The notes: generated by a model from the letters alone, not told the origin. A DNA stretch of 64,000 nucleotides from Phycomyces blakesleeanus NRRL 1555(-) (GCF_001638985.1 NW_017265136.1:2402269-2466268); one strand, 5' to 3'. Positions 1-13,762 are shown, numbered from the stretch's first letter. Numbers and translations: made by a program.

Positions 1-121
1 AAGAAATGTCTATAATTGAAAGAAGCACGCTGAAAGAAACTTTGGGTTGTGATGATAATATTGTCTGAAAAACTTTCTGGACAATCGACAAGCAACATAT
101 CACAACTGCTTTTCTGAATAG

Positions 122-600
122 CTTAACAGTTGATCAAATCCCGTTATACTTCACATGCAAGAATATCTTGAAGAAAAGAAAAATAACTCCAAAGCTTTTT
201 CTATCTAATGGACTTTATTTTCCTGATCATGTCGTTTTTCTTGATGATCTTACAAGATTAGATGAAAGACTCGTCTTCCCTTGTCATGTTTCTCAATCAA
301 TTTGGATACACAAAGGATTAACTAGGCAATGCAGAAGCAAAGGCGGCGTATTAGATGCTCCAGTTAACGTAGACAATAGTTTCTTCACTAATTCGTAATC
401 TTGACGAGTCCAACACAATCCACTTGAGTTTAGTTCGTAGGATGTGCCATGTCAAGGATTATATCAAAGGCAACACAAGTCCGGCAAAAGTTTGGAGAGC
501 AGCCGTTTTCTTGTAGTCGACACCACTCTATCAAGACATGAAGGCCAGTGGTGAGAAAACGATCCGGTATAATAACACCATCTTCCAGACAGAAGGTTCC
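122..600 (+). pseudogene. Helitron-type transposase relic (N-terminal region)
   Basis: An open stretch ending at 398 reads LDDLTRLDERLVFP followed by a G-rich segment and DAPVNVD. That order (Leu-x-x-Leu-x-x-Glu-Arg-Leu, then a Pro-Val-asp-Val box) is how the domain N-terminal to the Helitron helicase-like region looks. In another frame, after 430, the DNA reads YIKGNTSPAKVWRAAVFL, then a stop, then STPLYQDM. This resembles the next conserved block of the same proteins (VRP..V..AL..L...PLY). The frame changes and internal stop show it is dead. No Rep HUH motif or helicase is present, and upstream sequence lies outside the window. Family assignment is from recalled motif order, so moderate confidence only. 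Confidence 0.45.
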
Positions 601-1089
601 CGGTTCGACCACATGTTACAAGCAATCTCTTTTGTGGCTTATCTAGTACACCCTGTTGTGTGGACATCAAAGAACTGTACTTTTGGTAGGATGTACTGCA
701 AGTAGATACATACAAGTGCATAATCATTCTTATTCCCTTGTTTCTGTCTGTATTCTCTGTCCGTCTCTTTTTCATATAAGAAAATAGCTATTCACTTATA
801 ACCAAGCACAATATATATCTACTACTCCAACTGTTGTGACAGTTATTATCTATACTGCAATCCTTTTTATTATGATGTTTCAATATTGAAATATATATGA
901 AAACAATAGCCTCCATAGCGCTCGATACAATGCTTTTTTTTGCCACTATCTATTAAAAGCGCCTGTCATTTATATCTATATTTGGAAATATTTACTAGTT
1001 TATAGCACATACAAAACGAAATGAATTGATGTGTGATTGTGTATATAATGAGTTTTGGAATGCAAAGAGAGACAGAGAGAGGGTAATAG

Positions 1090-1091
1090 TG

Positions 1092-1154
<63 letters not shown>
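1090..1154. repeat. (TA)n-(GT)n compound microsatellite
   Basis: About 14 TA units run directly into about 18 GT units, 140 bp upstream of the JIP5-like start codon. Confidence 0.9.
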
Positions 1155-1157
<3 letters not shown>

Positions 1158-1295
1158 TGTTTATTGCATGTGCGAATGTAAACCGTAGCAATTCATTTAT
1201 TCTCTCCTTTTGAAATTACCATTGCGATTATAATTACAATTTACCTTTATTTTTTTTTTATTTTTTTTTACAATTAATACTACTTTGTTATTGAA

Positions 1296-2151
1296 ATGCA
1301 AGTACCTGAGCCGATTCCGTTAGATGACCATGTATTTGACTTTGCATTCCATCCAAAGGAATCACTTTTGGTGGCAGGGCTTATAACTGGTCATGTACAT
1401 TGGTAAATAATAATAATAATAATAAAAAGAATTGAAATCTCAAATTGAATAACAACAATTGTTAGTTATCGTTATGGTGTTGAAGGAAACCAACAATTGT
1501 GGTCGACTCAACTATCAAAAAAGTCTTGTAGAGGAGTTGAATTTACACCAGAAGGATCAGGTAATTTGCATGTATTGGGACTTTATCAGATATCTATGAT
1601 CAATTTTTTGTATTTATACATGAAATGCCTGTAAACTATCTCTCTGTGTGTGTGTGTGGGAAATTAGTTTTGATATCTATATCCAGAGACCGGTCCATTC
1701 AAAAGGTGGATGTACAGACAGGACGACTATTGATGAGAATGCCAAAAGCACACAAGTAAATAAATAATATACATTTAGTATTAGTATTATTATTATTATC
1801 ATTCATTCTTTTCTTTAAAAACAACAACGATAATAATAAAGGTATCCTATCAATAAGATGTGCTTAATGGATGAAAATATGATGGCTACTGGTGATGATG
1901 AAGGTGTGGTAAAGGTGAGCATGATTATTAAAATGAAATCATAGTATATTAGGCTCTTATCATTATTCTAATAAAATATGTGTATATAAAAGATATGGGA
2001 TCAAAGGACTCAAAAGGCGGTCAAGGAATACAAGGTCCATGAAGATTTTATAGCAGATATGGTTTACAATCCTGGTCAGGGACCAAGTTTGGTTGTGGCA
2101 GGGTAACTTTCTTTTTATTTCACATTAATTGATTATCTGCTGATACACACT

Positions 2152-2200
<49 letters not shown>

Positions 2201-2932
2201 AGTATATTAATACTATATGTATCTGTAAGTGGTTCTGTTAACCGAGATATTTACTGATGGATATTCGAATATTCAAATAAATAGAGGCGATGGCCGATTA
2301 TCGGTTCATGATCTAAGAGCGGATCAACCGACTGGACCACCGGAGCCTGTAGAAGATGAGCTGTTGTGCCTAAGTATTCTCAAGGTAACCCTAACAAAAA
2401 AAAATCTGACCATTAGATTTGCTCTCTCTCTCTTTTTTTTTTATTGTCATTGTTGTCATTGTTGTTGTTGTTATAGTAGTAGTACAATAAAAATAATCCA
2501 ACCCAATCTGATTCAAACTGAAAATTTTCTCTTTAGAATGGTACTCAAGTAGTGGCAGGGTCCCAGAGTGGCGCACTATATTTGTGGCAGTGGGGCGAGT
2601 GGAAGACAAAGACACCTCCGTCAGGCCCTGATCGGTGGGTTGGCCACCCAAGTTCGGTTGATAGTCAATGCAAGCTTGACGAGGAGACTATTTGTACGGG
2701 CGGTAGTGACGGGATTCTTCGACTGGTCACAATAGTGCCCAAGAGACGGTTTGAGGGAGTCTTGGGGGACCATGGCGAGGATTTCCCGGTCGAGAGAGTC
2801 CGGATGACTGCCCAACAGGACTTTCTAGGTAGCTGCGGCCATGACCTCCAGCTCAGGTTCTGGGACGTTGGATTCCTGTTTGAACAAGAAACCAGTAAAC
2901 CAACAAACACGTTTTATCACGATTTAACCTAA
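1296..2932 (+). CDS. JIP5: WD40-repeat protein of the JIP5/WDR55 family
   Basis: Seven exons fit: 1296-1402, 1466-1560, 1668-1755, 1842-1914, 1993-2102, 2285-2384, 2537-2932. All introns are GT-AG and phases agree, giving 322 aa. The protein starts MQVPEPIPLDDHVFDFAFHP, the usual N-terminal blade of the WDR55/Jip5 family. Family landmarks follow in order: a VLISISRDRSIQKVDV blade, KMCLMDENMMATGDDEG, IWDQRTQKAV, an ADM box, a blade starting GDGRLSVHDLRADQ, and near the C-terminus a GHDLQLRFWDVGFL blade. Yeast and human relatives act in 60S ribosome biogenesis or nucleolar function. At 322 aa it is shorter than Jip5 because the basic C-terminal tail is absent; the last blade is followed by only about 16 residues. 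The intron at 2103-2284 contains CA and TA microsatellites. Confidence 0.9.
2151..2200. repeat. (CA)n-(TA)n microsatellite inside JIP5 intron
   Basis: ACAC repeats followed by TATATA lie within the fifth intron of the WD40 gene; they lengthen it to 182 bp compared with 62-152 bp for the other introns. Confidence 0.85.
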
Positions 2933-4502
2933 ATATCATTAAAGTTTTTATATATATATATTTGTGTGTCTTGAAAAAATTGAAGTTTAAAGAAGTATTA
3001 GGAATAAAAGGGCAAAGGAGAGTTGAATTGCATTGCATTGAATTCAAATGACTTTTTTTTTTATTTTTATTATTTTGTCTCTGTCAATGTGTTTAACATT
3101 TGGTATATGGGGCCTTTTTATTATATGGATATCTGTAAAGTGCCTTTTGGGTGTGAATTGGTGCCTAATACAGTAAATACAGCCCACAAAAAGAATAGAA
3201 TGGGATAGAATAAAATATGATAATCTTTTTACTGCTCCCATGGTCACCTTCAAACTAGGCATACGCAGGAACAGAAATTGATTTATTTATATGAATCTTC
3301 CAATAGACTAATAATAACATCTATGCTGTAATAATGAAATGAATCTCCAGACCCAACTAGTTTTCCTAATTTTATTTTATTTTATTTTTTTGCATCTTCT
3401 TTTGGTGAACATGCTTTTTTTTTATTTTTTTTTTATTTTTTTGGTTCTTGTTCCTATTTGTCCCGGTTCTTGGCTATTCTCTTTTCTTACATAGCTACAT
3501 AGCTACATAGCTACATAGCTACATTTATATAAAGAGTGTAGGTATAAATATATAGCAGTAATTATTACTCGTTGGTTCATTTATTGAATTTATTGAAACC
3601 ATTCTTTCTATGTGTGTGTGTGACAATTGAACTTATTTGTGAGTGGCTGAGAAGTCTGGAACAACTAGGGAAAATGGGGGTAAATAAGAAATTTCGGGAT
3701 AAAAAAAAAAAAAAAAAAAAAAAAAAGAAAGAGAAATCAAATTATCAACTTGATCAAATTTTCTTCCTTTTTTTTTTTGACCTATTTATTTTATATTGAT
3801 TCTTTTTATATGGAAAAACCAACATCCGGTTTTTTTTATATATATAAAATAAATAAATGAAAAATATATACCTTGGATACATAAAGATTACTATCTTTGA
3901 ACAGGAGACATTCTCAAGATTTCTTTTTTTTTTAGGTCATTCAATAGTATGATAGTAATATAGAATAATAAAGAAAGACTTTAAGTATATTAGTAGTATT
4001 ACAACAAACCAATATTATGTTCTTTTGGTGATAATTTAATATATTTATTTATATGGGTAAAAATCAACCTTGCGTCTCATTTATTCTCTTTATTATACTT
4101 CTTTAATTTACGCCTAAATATTATGGGAAGCTGAGAAGAATAGGTGGATAAAAGAATAATGGACAAAGTTTTTTTTTTTAGTGATGGTTGTGGTGGAGAT
4201 TTGTTACCTGATTGGAAACGTGCCTTCTTGTTTTGTGTGTAAAGTATTTAAACGTGCTTTTATTTTTATTATAAAAAAAAAAAAAAACAAAAATTAATAG
4301 CAAGGAATCCCGACTAATCATTGAACAAGAAAAAAAAAAAGAAAAAAAATAAAAAATAAGCTTATTTCGAATGGGCATTAAAGATGGTCATTTCTCATTT
4401 TCCAATACGGATGAAACTGAATCTGGATAATCTATTTAAATAGAGAAATAATTTCGTTTCTCTTTCTTTCTTTCTACTCTTATTTCAACTCAATCATCCA
4501 AA
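2933..4502. other. Intergenic AT-rich region
   Basis: About 1.6 kb between the WD40 gene and carbonic anhydrase. It holds poly-T and poly-A runs (for example 3703-3726), an eight-base repeat (TACATAGC) around 3490-3523 and no convincing ORF. The polypyrimidine tract at 4456-4486, just before the carbonic anhydrase ATG, looks like a fungal core promoter or 5' leader. Confidence 0.7.
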
Positions 4503-5690
4503 ATGCCTCCTCTTATTGTCCAATCTACCAAGCCTGAAGAAGATCCCCTTGTTATCAACGGTGGTCCTGAACACGTCCATACTGATGGTGTTGCCTGCTG
4601 TAAGTTTGTTTCAAATGTGTATATACATGTAATATTACAATGCAAATCACAATGCAAATCATAATCGTAATTTATTTTATTTTATTTTTCTGTTATCTGA
4701 TTTTAATTTAATTTAATTTATATTGTATTGTATTGTTATAGTTGATCAGACCGAAAATCGTTCGCCTGTCAGTGCCACCGCCACTGTCAATAAATTCAAC
4801 CCTCTTGATGTAAACCTTGATGGTCTTTTGGACAACAACCGTCGCTGGGCTGCAGCTGTTGAACAAGAAGACCCTGATTTCTTTAAGCACATTGCTGTCA
4901 AGCAAGAACCCAAGATTCTTTGGATTGGTAAGTTTATATATATATATTCTATTTTAAACTTTTTTTAATATTAATATTAATTTTTTTTTGTAATATAAAA
5001 TATAATATATATATAGGCTGCTCAGATTCGCGTGCACCAGCCAACCAAATTGTCCAACTTGGTCCTGGTGAAATTTTTGAGCACCGAAACATTGCCAACG
5101 TAGTCAACCATTCGGATCTCAACTGCTTATCTGTTTTGCAGTATGCAGTAGAGGTACTGAAGGTTGAGCACATCATTGTCTGTGGTAAAGTTACTTTATT
5201 TATTTATTTATATAAAAGAAAAGGTCAATATTAATAATAATTGTTTTTTTTTTTGCAAAAATAAATTAGGTCATTATAATTGTGGTGGTGTTACTGCTGC
5301 TTATGGTCATCACCAGTATGGTTTGATTGATAACTGGTTACGAAACATCAAGGATGTCTATAGACGTAAGTACTTTAAAGAAATTGTGTATTTATTACGT
5401 GGGAAAATAATAATAATAAATAAATAAATTATGGCCAATTTCTAGTGCACCGTAAAGAATTAGAGGAGATCAAGGATGAAACCTTGCGCCTTCGTCAGTT
5501 GATCGAATTCAACGCAATCAGCTCTGCCGAAAACGTCTGCCACTCGACCATTGTCCAAAATGCCTGGAGCAAGGGACAAAAGTTGACTGTCCATGCCTGG
5601 GCCTACGACCTTGAGAGTGGAATTGCCAAGAAATTGAACTGGTGCCGTAGCCACATCCAGGATGTCAATAACATTTACATGGCAGCCTAA
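4503..5690 (+). CDS. Beta-class carbonic anhydrase
   Basis: Five exons fit: 4503-4599, 4742-4927, 5017-5184, 5270-5365, 5446-5690, giving 263 aa with consistent phases. The enzyme interconverts CO2 and bicarbonate using zinc. The beta-class zinc site is complete: Cys96 and the Asp98-Arg100 dyad in GCSDSRAP, and His152 with Cys155 in CGHYNCGG. Downstream motifs such as [15 protein letters not shown] and [11 protein letters not shown] also fit the family. The first 50 residues are a low-similarity leader. It is not a strong basic mitochondrial presequence, so a cytosolic location is more likely, though not certain. Fungal members supply bicarbonate for carboxylations and CO2 sensing. No sign of damage. 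Confidence 0.97.
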
Positions 5691-6587
5691 ATCTAAACAA
5701 CCAAACTCTTATATTTTTTGTTTTTTGTTTTGAACTTCTTTAACCTTCATTTCTGATTTATGCTTGATTTGATTCCTTTTCTTTACCCTTGTACACATTT
5801 TGTCTATTGATTATATATTGTCTTTTTTTTTTTTTCTTTTTTTTTGGTTATCGTTTAAGCCGGATACGCACGCGCGCATCCTTAAAAGGTTGTACAGAAT
5901 TTGATGACGGAGATATATGTAAAGGTGCACATACACAGAAATATATATATATATATATATTGGTCAAGGTGTGACGCAACAATAGGGCCCCAGTTATGGT
6001 ATGTATTGGTGTGGTATATTATGGGATTTATTGGTTGTGGATAATTGTTTTTCTTTGGATTTTTATCGATAATTGGGAGTTTGGTGTGACCTTGAGGTTG
6101 GGTTGGTGTAATGTAGTACGACAATAGTCCAACCCAAACAACATCCGAAAGGCTGGTCGTCAAGACCCTTGACCTTATCAATCCAAAATAATAATAAAGT
6201 GATAGTTATTTTTTCTTGGTTCAATAAAGAGGAGGGAACTGGGTCCATTTTGGTTAATTTTTTTTTCTTGAATAAGATTCTTTCAAGGTGTGGTTCCTTT
6301 CTTGATTAAGCAACAGTTCCCGTTTCACACGTCTCTTCTGTTCTGCTACATTCACGTTTACATTCTATTCCATTCCATTCTACGTACACTATTATTACTA
6401 TTATTGTTAATCCCATTACATTACATTACATGATATATGTATACCAAAAAGAAGTGTTTTTGACACTAGTTTTTTCTTTTCTTGTTAAGAATTAAATAGC
6501 AAATATGTGTATAAATATATGCAGATAGACAGGTACACTATACATGTACTCCTTTATTTCTTTTTGGTTTGCAAGTCCAAGCAGGTG

Positions 6588-6616
6588 CACTGACACTGAC
6601 ACTGACACTGACACTT
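6588..6616. repeat. ACTGAC hexamer array
   Basis: Nearly five perfect copies of a 6-bp unit (CACTGA). Confidence 0.85.
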
Positions 6617-6940
6617 CTATTTATTTATTATTATTATTTTGGAATTACTTATCAAAATACTTGAAAGTGCAATAACCTTTTTGGCTAATCATTTTATTCC
6701 ATTTGGCCTCGTTTACATATCATGCGGCTAAAAATAAACACACATTATAGATATAGATATATGATAAAGCGAGTTAAACCCAATTTGACGTAGATTGTAC
6801 AGAAATGGCGTAAAAAATAATAATTATATATGTATGTATATGTGTGCCTGATAACCTTTCTTTTTATTTATTTAGTTTAGAATTTATGGAGTACATTTCA
6901 ATATCACCATCCTTGTCCTTGTCCTTCATATCAAGCGGAG

Positions 6941-6999
6941 GCAGAAGCAGAAGCAGAAGCAGAAGCAGAAGCAGAAGCAGAAGCAGAAGCAGAAGCAGA
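6941..6999. repeat. AGAAGC hexamer array
   Basis: About ten perfect GCAGAA units. Read on the plus strand the array would encode alternating Ser-Arg, but the surrounding frame has no other sign of coding. Confidence 0.9.
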
Positions 7000-7660
7000 A
7001 AGATAACCTATTATAGCTGTAGATTTACGGTGCAAAAAAAAAAGCTTATCTTCATAATATGTATAAAAAATTTGTTTTTGGCGTTTAATTTATTTTGTTC
7101 TTTAAGAAAAAAAGTAAATACCTAAAGTTAATAAGCCAATAGAAATAACTTGATAGATCCAATGACTTTAATACCAAATACCAAATACCAAACAGCCAAT
7201 ACTAATGATTCTAGTAATTAAAAAAGGGCGTAAGAGCATGTACTCTTGTATCTTATACATTTGATAGGATCGATCTTGCAAATCTATCTATTTTGTCCAG
7301 AACAAAAGAAGTGGTTCGTGCACACTATAGATATGTAGTATCAATAGTATCAATAGTAGTGATTGACTTTATCTCTTTTACTTTCTTCTCCTTACATAAT
7401 GTATGATTGTATTAGCTATGTGTGTTTCTTATTTACTATCCAACCCATAACCCTTTACGATTCCTTTGATATTTTTTTTGAACATAATGATGATTGGCTA
7501 CCCCCCTTTTTTTATGATTTTACTTTATAAACTAACAAAAAGTAATTGATCTTACTTGATTTGATAGGAAATGATTATTGTAGCATGCACATAAACTAAT
7601 TTCCTTTTCTTAATTCATATCCCTTTCTCGGTTGCTTTGATGTTTGTGTGTGCAAAAATA

Positions 7661-7726
7661 AATTGAATTGAATTGAATTGAATTGAATTGAATTGAATTG
7701 AATTGAATTGAATTGAATTGAATTGA
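7661..7726. repeat. AATTG pentamer array
   Basis: Thirteen perfect copies of a 5-bp unit (AATTG), followed at 7788-7822 by a TTTTTA-type array. Confidence 0.9.
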
Positions 7727-7783
7727 TACTGTTTGTGCGCATCTGTATACCAAATCAAAATCAAATTAAAGCAAAAAGCCCAT

Positions 7784-7814
<31 letters not shown>

Positions 7815-9220
7815 TATTTTTATGGTTTATGCTTTAGGGAGTGTATCATATATGTATATATTATTGCATGGTCTTAATAGGCACAAAGACGACGCACTGG
7901 CACATCAACAACAAATGAAGTAAAATAATCATATAGATTCAATTGAACTCAAACCAGTTCAGTTTTGATCCAAAATTGATCCAAAATTGATCCAATTACA
8001 TTTTTACATAAAAATGTTCATGTATAAAAGTTATACCATTGTCGAATCAATATCCGAGCCATTTGGATTTTCCTTTTTGAATTGATTTTCCAAAAAACAA
8101 GCCATATATATATATAATCATTCAAAGGATTTTTCAATCACAAACCTTAACCCCTTTGTACAAACACACGTACACGCACACACATGCGCACACCAACAAT
8201 TCGCACAATTCAGATCTTTTATTATTATTATTGTTATTAATTGAGGAAAAATGTCTGTCAGCCACTGTGTAGATCTGTCAACGCTACAGAGAAAACACTA
8301 GGACACCGATGGATCTAACCTTCTTTCTTTTGGTTATTGTTCTTGTGTATTGTACTATATACCATATACTATATACTATATACTGTGAAATATGAGCTAT
8401 GAATTGTAGATTTCAAAAAAAATGTTTATGAATTATGCTATGGTTGAGTCAGCAAGCAAAGTGAGTGTAAGAACTTTGCGAAATTTGAAAGAATAAAAAG
8501 TGTCTTTAGCTGATGATCGTCCTGTCTTTTTCTCCACGTTGTCTTTGTACGTCCGTCCCCCCCCAAGACACACTTACACAGAGAGAGGAAGGTCGGCTAG
8601 ACAAAAAAAAAGATTATTATAATTATAATTACGACTATTATATTAATATAGTAGAAATCTTAACCCCATACACCTACCCACAGGCAAGCAAGCAAGCCAA
8701 AGCAACCGACAAACCGAGCAACCAACCAACCAACCGACCAACCGACCAATTCTTCCCCCTTTTTTGCTTTGTTTCTATTTTGTATTCGCTGCCATATCTT
8801 TTTAAAGTAATTTATTTCTGTACTGCTATTGATGTTTTGTCATTACACTACACAGCACACCACGATACAGTAAACTATAATATAGTGCATTACATTACAT
8901 TACATTACATTACATTACAGTTCGGTGCAGCGATATATAATATAGCACAAAATAGCACATTACAGCAGAATTTACCTTTTCTTCTTTCTTTGGCGCCTTG
9001 TGTTTCTCCTTAAATTGTTACATATACACGTACAAAAGAGAGAGAGAAAAAGAATAAAATGTGTCTCTTGGAAATCTTCAATAATCTTCAATAATCATCA
9101 TAATCTTCAATAATCTTCAATAATCATAATCATAATCATAAATTATAGAAAGGAATATCCCTCCCCTTCACCCCCTTGTTAACGCTCCTTTTGAACATGA
9201 TCCACTTCAGCCATCTCTAT

Positions 9221-9251
<31 letters not shown>

Positions 9252-9729
9252 TTTGCAAGTGGTATAAATACACTTGTGGATTTAAACATGAAATAAATAA
9301 CATACATAAGCAAGAATCCAACCTCTTCTTCTTCTACTTCTTCTCCTTTTTCCCTTATTCTCTTCTCTTCTTTGTATTTATTTATATATATATATATATA
9401 TAAAAGAAACAAAGGCATCCTGTTCGATAATTAACATCAAAATCAACATCGACAATCGACTTGGCAAAGGGTTTAATATATTTATATATTACGGACTTGA
9501 ATAAGCGTTACAAATATTTTTATTTAATTTGTAATTTGACACATCCAAAAAGAAGTACAAGATCTCTTTTTAAAGAAACTGTCCTGTCACCACCACCAAC
9601 AACAACAACAACAACAACAAAAATAAAAACTTGTACACAACCTGTCACCTTACTTCAGACTTTGGACAGCTTTATACATATACCTACACATTCAAATATA
9701 CAACAACCACAGAAAAAAATAATACTATT

Positions 9730-11221
9730 ATGGACGTTCTTGAATTGATTCATATTGAAGGCCAACAAAGTCAAAACAAGCCTCATAAATGTACCAAAAG
9801 TGATTGCCCAAAATCATTTGGTAAGCATTTAAAATTGAATTATTGGATGAAAGATATTAATATTTATTTAACAACTACATATAAACAGGTCGTCGATCTG
9901 ACCTTGCAAGACATCTTCGAATTCATAGCAATGAAAGGTAAGACAAGCTAAAATTTATGTATAAATATAAATATAAATATATTTTATATTTTATATATAC
10001 AAATTGCCTTTTCTAGACCATATGTGTGCCACGAGGATGGATGTGGAAAAAGCTTTATTCAGGTAATAATTATTATAATAATATACAAGAAGAAAAGGAA
10101 ACAAGCAAAGTTTATATAAAAAAGATTTGATGTATTAAATAGATAAATAAATAAATAAAAAAAAATTGATTAGCGCTCGGCATTAAAGGTTCACTCCAGA
10201 ACTCATTCAGGGGAAAGACCTCACATATGCGAAGACGAGAATTGTAAAAAAAGCTTTGGTGACAGTAGTTCATTGGCACGCCACAGGTGAGTTACACTCC
10301 ACAGAAATCGATGTGCCTTTATTGCCATCATAGAGAATCACCATGGTTACTTAACAGTCTATCTTCATTAGACGCATTCATGCTGGAAAAAGACCTTACA
10401 AATGTCGATACGATGGTTGCAACAAGAGTTTTGCCCGCAAGACCGTCTTGACCACTCACCAGAAGGCTGCCCACGGATCTGTCACCAAACGCACTCATCT
10501 GCAGTGGCGCCCCTTCAATGAAGTCTCGGAGCCAATAATGAAACGACAGCCTCGACTGGACATCGGCAGCTATGGCCGTTGTCCAACCTATTATTCAGAC
10601 AGCCGGCTAGGATTCCCAAACAGCTGTCAGGTATCATCGGCCTTTAATCAGCACCATTGCCCAAGTCCAATGGAATCTGGTTCGATGCCACCCTCTCCAG
10701 TTCCTTCCATCACATCCCCAACATCTCCTTCCTATCCCTTGGATACGTCCTCATTATCATCATTATCACCGCAGTCATCGTCATCATCTTATTACTTCAC
10801 CAAAGATTATCATCCAAAAAATGTATCCTGCAGAGACCATTTCTTCCGACCAATGATTCACACCCCAGCTCTGTCTAGCCTTCCGTCTCCTGTGACTTCG
10901 CCTTATTTCGGAACCCAGTACTCTCCAATCGAAGATCGTTTTTCAATCAGTGGAGCCAGAGGAGACGAAGGAGGAGTAGATGGAAGAAGGGAACTGATCC
11001 CTGAAATCACGACGCCCAGACAAGGATCCTTTTCAGCACCAGATTCATTTCTCGGTAATTGCTACAGACGACCATTGATTACCAAAGAGTCTGTGTTTAC
11101 ACTCCCAAGACTCCAAGAAATGCAGAGCTATTTCCCTCAATATCCCAATTCTTATTTACCAATATCTCCTCAACACCCTCATTCTCACCGTCACCAAACC
11201 CATCACCACTCTTTCTCCTAA
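9730..11221 (+). CDS. C2H2 zinc-finger transcription factor (four tandem fingers)
   Basis: Five exons fit: 9730-9820, 9889-9937, 10017-10062, 10174-10286, 10372-11221, giving 382 aa. Four adjacent fingers of the C-x4-C-x12-H-x3/4-H type occupy residues 21-43, 51-73, 81-103 and 111-134. They are joined by Kruppel-style linkers (HSNERPY, HSGERPH, HAGKRPY), so the protein should bind an extended DNA site in the nucleus. Introns 1, 2 and 4 split codons inside fingers, so missplicing would destroy DNA binding. The C-terminal 245 residues are Ser/Pro-rich and probably disordered, with SPSYP- and PSPVTSP-type segments, and end in a His-rich tail ([12 protein letters not shown]). The target genes cannot be inferred. 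Confidence 0.93.
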
Positions 11222-11855
11222 CCAGAAAAAAAAAAAAGACCTTTCCCCTCCCTCCTTTCTTTCTGACTACCCCCAAAAAAATGAAATAACTTAAAAAATC
11301 CAAAAGAGCAAAAAAAAAAAAAAAGTAAAAAATGATAATTATAATATTGAAAGAAATGATCCCCAAAAACCAAAAAACCAAAAGATATATACATATATAC
11401 ATTTATATATGTGTATCAGTACTAATGGTTCAATATTTCAATAGTTCAAATAACCAAAAAAAGAAAAAAAAAGAAGAAAATCTAACCTAAATTCCCTTAA
11501 CCTATCATGTTCTATCCTCACCCTGACTACCCTTCAAAGCTTATTTTTCACTTTTGTGGCATTTACTCGATTTGTACGCACAATTTTGAGATATTTATGC
11601 TCTGTACACAACCCTTTATTTCTTATTTTCTTTTATACCCAACATCTTCATCTTCATCTTCATCTTCATATCTTTTTTTTCTCTCTCTCTCTTTCAAGCC
11701 CCTAAACGTTGTCTTTATCTCTCTCTCTCTCTCTTTCTATCTATATATTTTCATGCCATTCATATCCAGTTTGTTTATTTTCTATGTGTTTTTTTCTTTC
11801 TTTTTAAACTTTATGATGTTCAAGAGATAGTTATCTATATACTTTATATGCCACT

Positions 11856-11886
<31 letters not shown>

Positions 11887-13019
11887 TTTTACTTTCGATA
11901 ACCGTAACCGTAACCGTAACCATAACAATAACAGTAACAGTAACAATGACAATACCAATATTCAGCCATAATACTATTAATATTATTAATATTATCTATC
12001 ACTAATTAACCTATACATTCAAATTTGTGTATATAAATAAATAAAATCAATCAAAAAGCTTATATTGAATGTGTAACTAAAATATAAACCAAGATTTGCC
12101 TAGATTATCATCACAGTTAAAATATTAGTATTATTTTAATCGATTTCCAACTAGTCATAAAACAAGGTACAAAACTATAAATCTTGATTTTATATATTTA
12201 TATATTTTTTTCTCTACCACAGTCCTCAGTATCATAGTCCTCCCTTTATTTAACTATGTATTTATTTTCATATTTGATTTTATACTTTTTGTAAAGAAAG
12301 AGTAATATTTAATGACCATCATTTTATTTTAATTTTTTGTTCTTTGGTACTTCATTTTTCAATTTTCAATTTTTATAGATTTGAATACCCCCTTTTAATC
12401 CCCTCCCCTTTCTTTTTTCTTTCTTTCTCCCTTTTCCCTTCTTTGCTTCTTTGCTTCTATTATATTATATTTTCACTTTGTTAACCTATCCATGTCTCAC
12501 CCCCCTTTTATTTATTTATTTAAAGAATAGGAATCTCTTCAGTAAATCGAGCTGTATCAAGACATAGGATATATAAAGAATCGCGTGGGCTATTTTGGCA
12601 ATAGCTAAATTAATTAATGAGTGGGATAGGCACATAAAAAAAATTACACACCCAAATTACAAATTCACACATTTACATTTACATATTGGCTATATGCTTT
12701 CTTGAATTCTTCATATATAATGTAAAAGCAAATAAGGAAATAAACAAATGAATTAAAAGTGAACTCCTGGTAGTAATAATAAGCCCAGTAATACCTCTAT
12801 CTTTTCCTTTTCTCTCTTTCTCTTTAATTACACCAACAATAATACTGATACTTATTATAGGGCCATTATTTATCTTCTTCTTCTTCTTTTTCATCTTCTT
12901 ATTCCTTCTGATAATAGCTCTTAGTACATCACAACCTTCAGCTATTAAAGAAAATAAAATAAACATATAAAGGATAATAATATATAGATCATGTCCAATC
13001 TGTGTCACATCTCTTCTCA
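11222..13019. other. Intergenic AT-rich region with simple repeats
   Basis: About 1.8 kb with homopolymers, a TCATCT array near 11648-11668, a TTTA array at 11858-11888 and an AACCGT-type degenerate array at 11898-11950 (short, not a telomere). No protein family is recognisable in any frame. Confidence 0.65.
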
Positions 13020-13718
13020 ATGCCAGACTTGATTTATAAACCTCTTGCTGTCAATCGTCAAACCCCTCTTCCTCTTCCTCTGGCCTGTGTAGCCGCCAAT
13101 CTGTCCTCAGGAAATGATCGCCAGCTCTACACTCATGTCATTGCTCTTTCCTCGACTATCCAGGCTAGAATCGATGATCTAAAAAGTAAACAGCAATCAA
13201 GAACAAGAACACACGCACGCACCCGCACACGCACCCGCACCCGAACCCGAACCCGCATCCGCACCAGTACCAGTACCAGTACCAACACTTGCACACAGTC
13301 TCACACAGATATAGATATAAATACAGATCTAGATGCAGATACATCCGAGTATTTTAACTCTCTCAATCAAACACACATCGACACACATAGCGACACCGAT
13401 CGGCTTTCGGGTGCGACCCTTTATGAATCCTCGAGTCTATCCTCACCAAAGCTTAAAGATCAATCTGACAACGCACTTGAAATAAAACCACTTTTGTGTA
13501 AGATATACAAACATGTGTTTATGCGTTTTAATTTATAATATATTTTTTTATTTGTATTATAAACAGCCTCATCTCTGCCATGCTTTGGGATATTGAAAAT
13601 CCTAGAAAACACACCTGTCCAGTCTATCCAACCTACCCCCGTACCCCCATATAATCCAACCTACCAATCCTGTACATATCCTCAAGTAAAGAAACCCCTA
13701 GGTAAGGACACCACAAAT

Positions 13719-13762
<44 letters not shown>

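Larger units (their letters stand above)
5691..9729. other. 4-kb intergenic region with simple repeats
   Basis: No supported gene. It contains several microsatellites (listed separately), poly-T tracts at 5821-5846, an ATTAC pentamer array at 8887-8919 and an ATTT array at 9218-9255. Open frames here, such as one spanning 8513-9013, are low complexity, lack an ATG at the stated start and resemble no protein family. The length suggests regulatory DNA for the zinc-finger gene or loss of an older gene. Confidence 0.6.

Noticed and set aside
8513..9013. 166-aa ORF
   Set aside because: Begins without ATG and is low complexity (Tyr-Asn, Thr-Asp, His-Tyr-Ile repeats from simple sequence).
11898..11950. 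AACCGT array as a telomeric or subtelomeric repeat
   Set aside because: Only three clean units before degenerating, and it lies inside ordinary intergenic sequence between genes.
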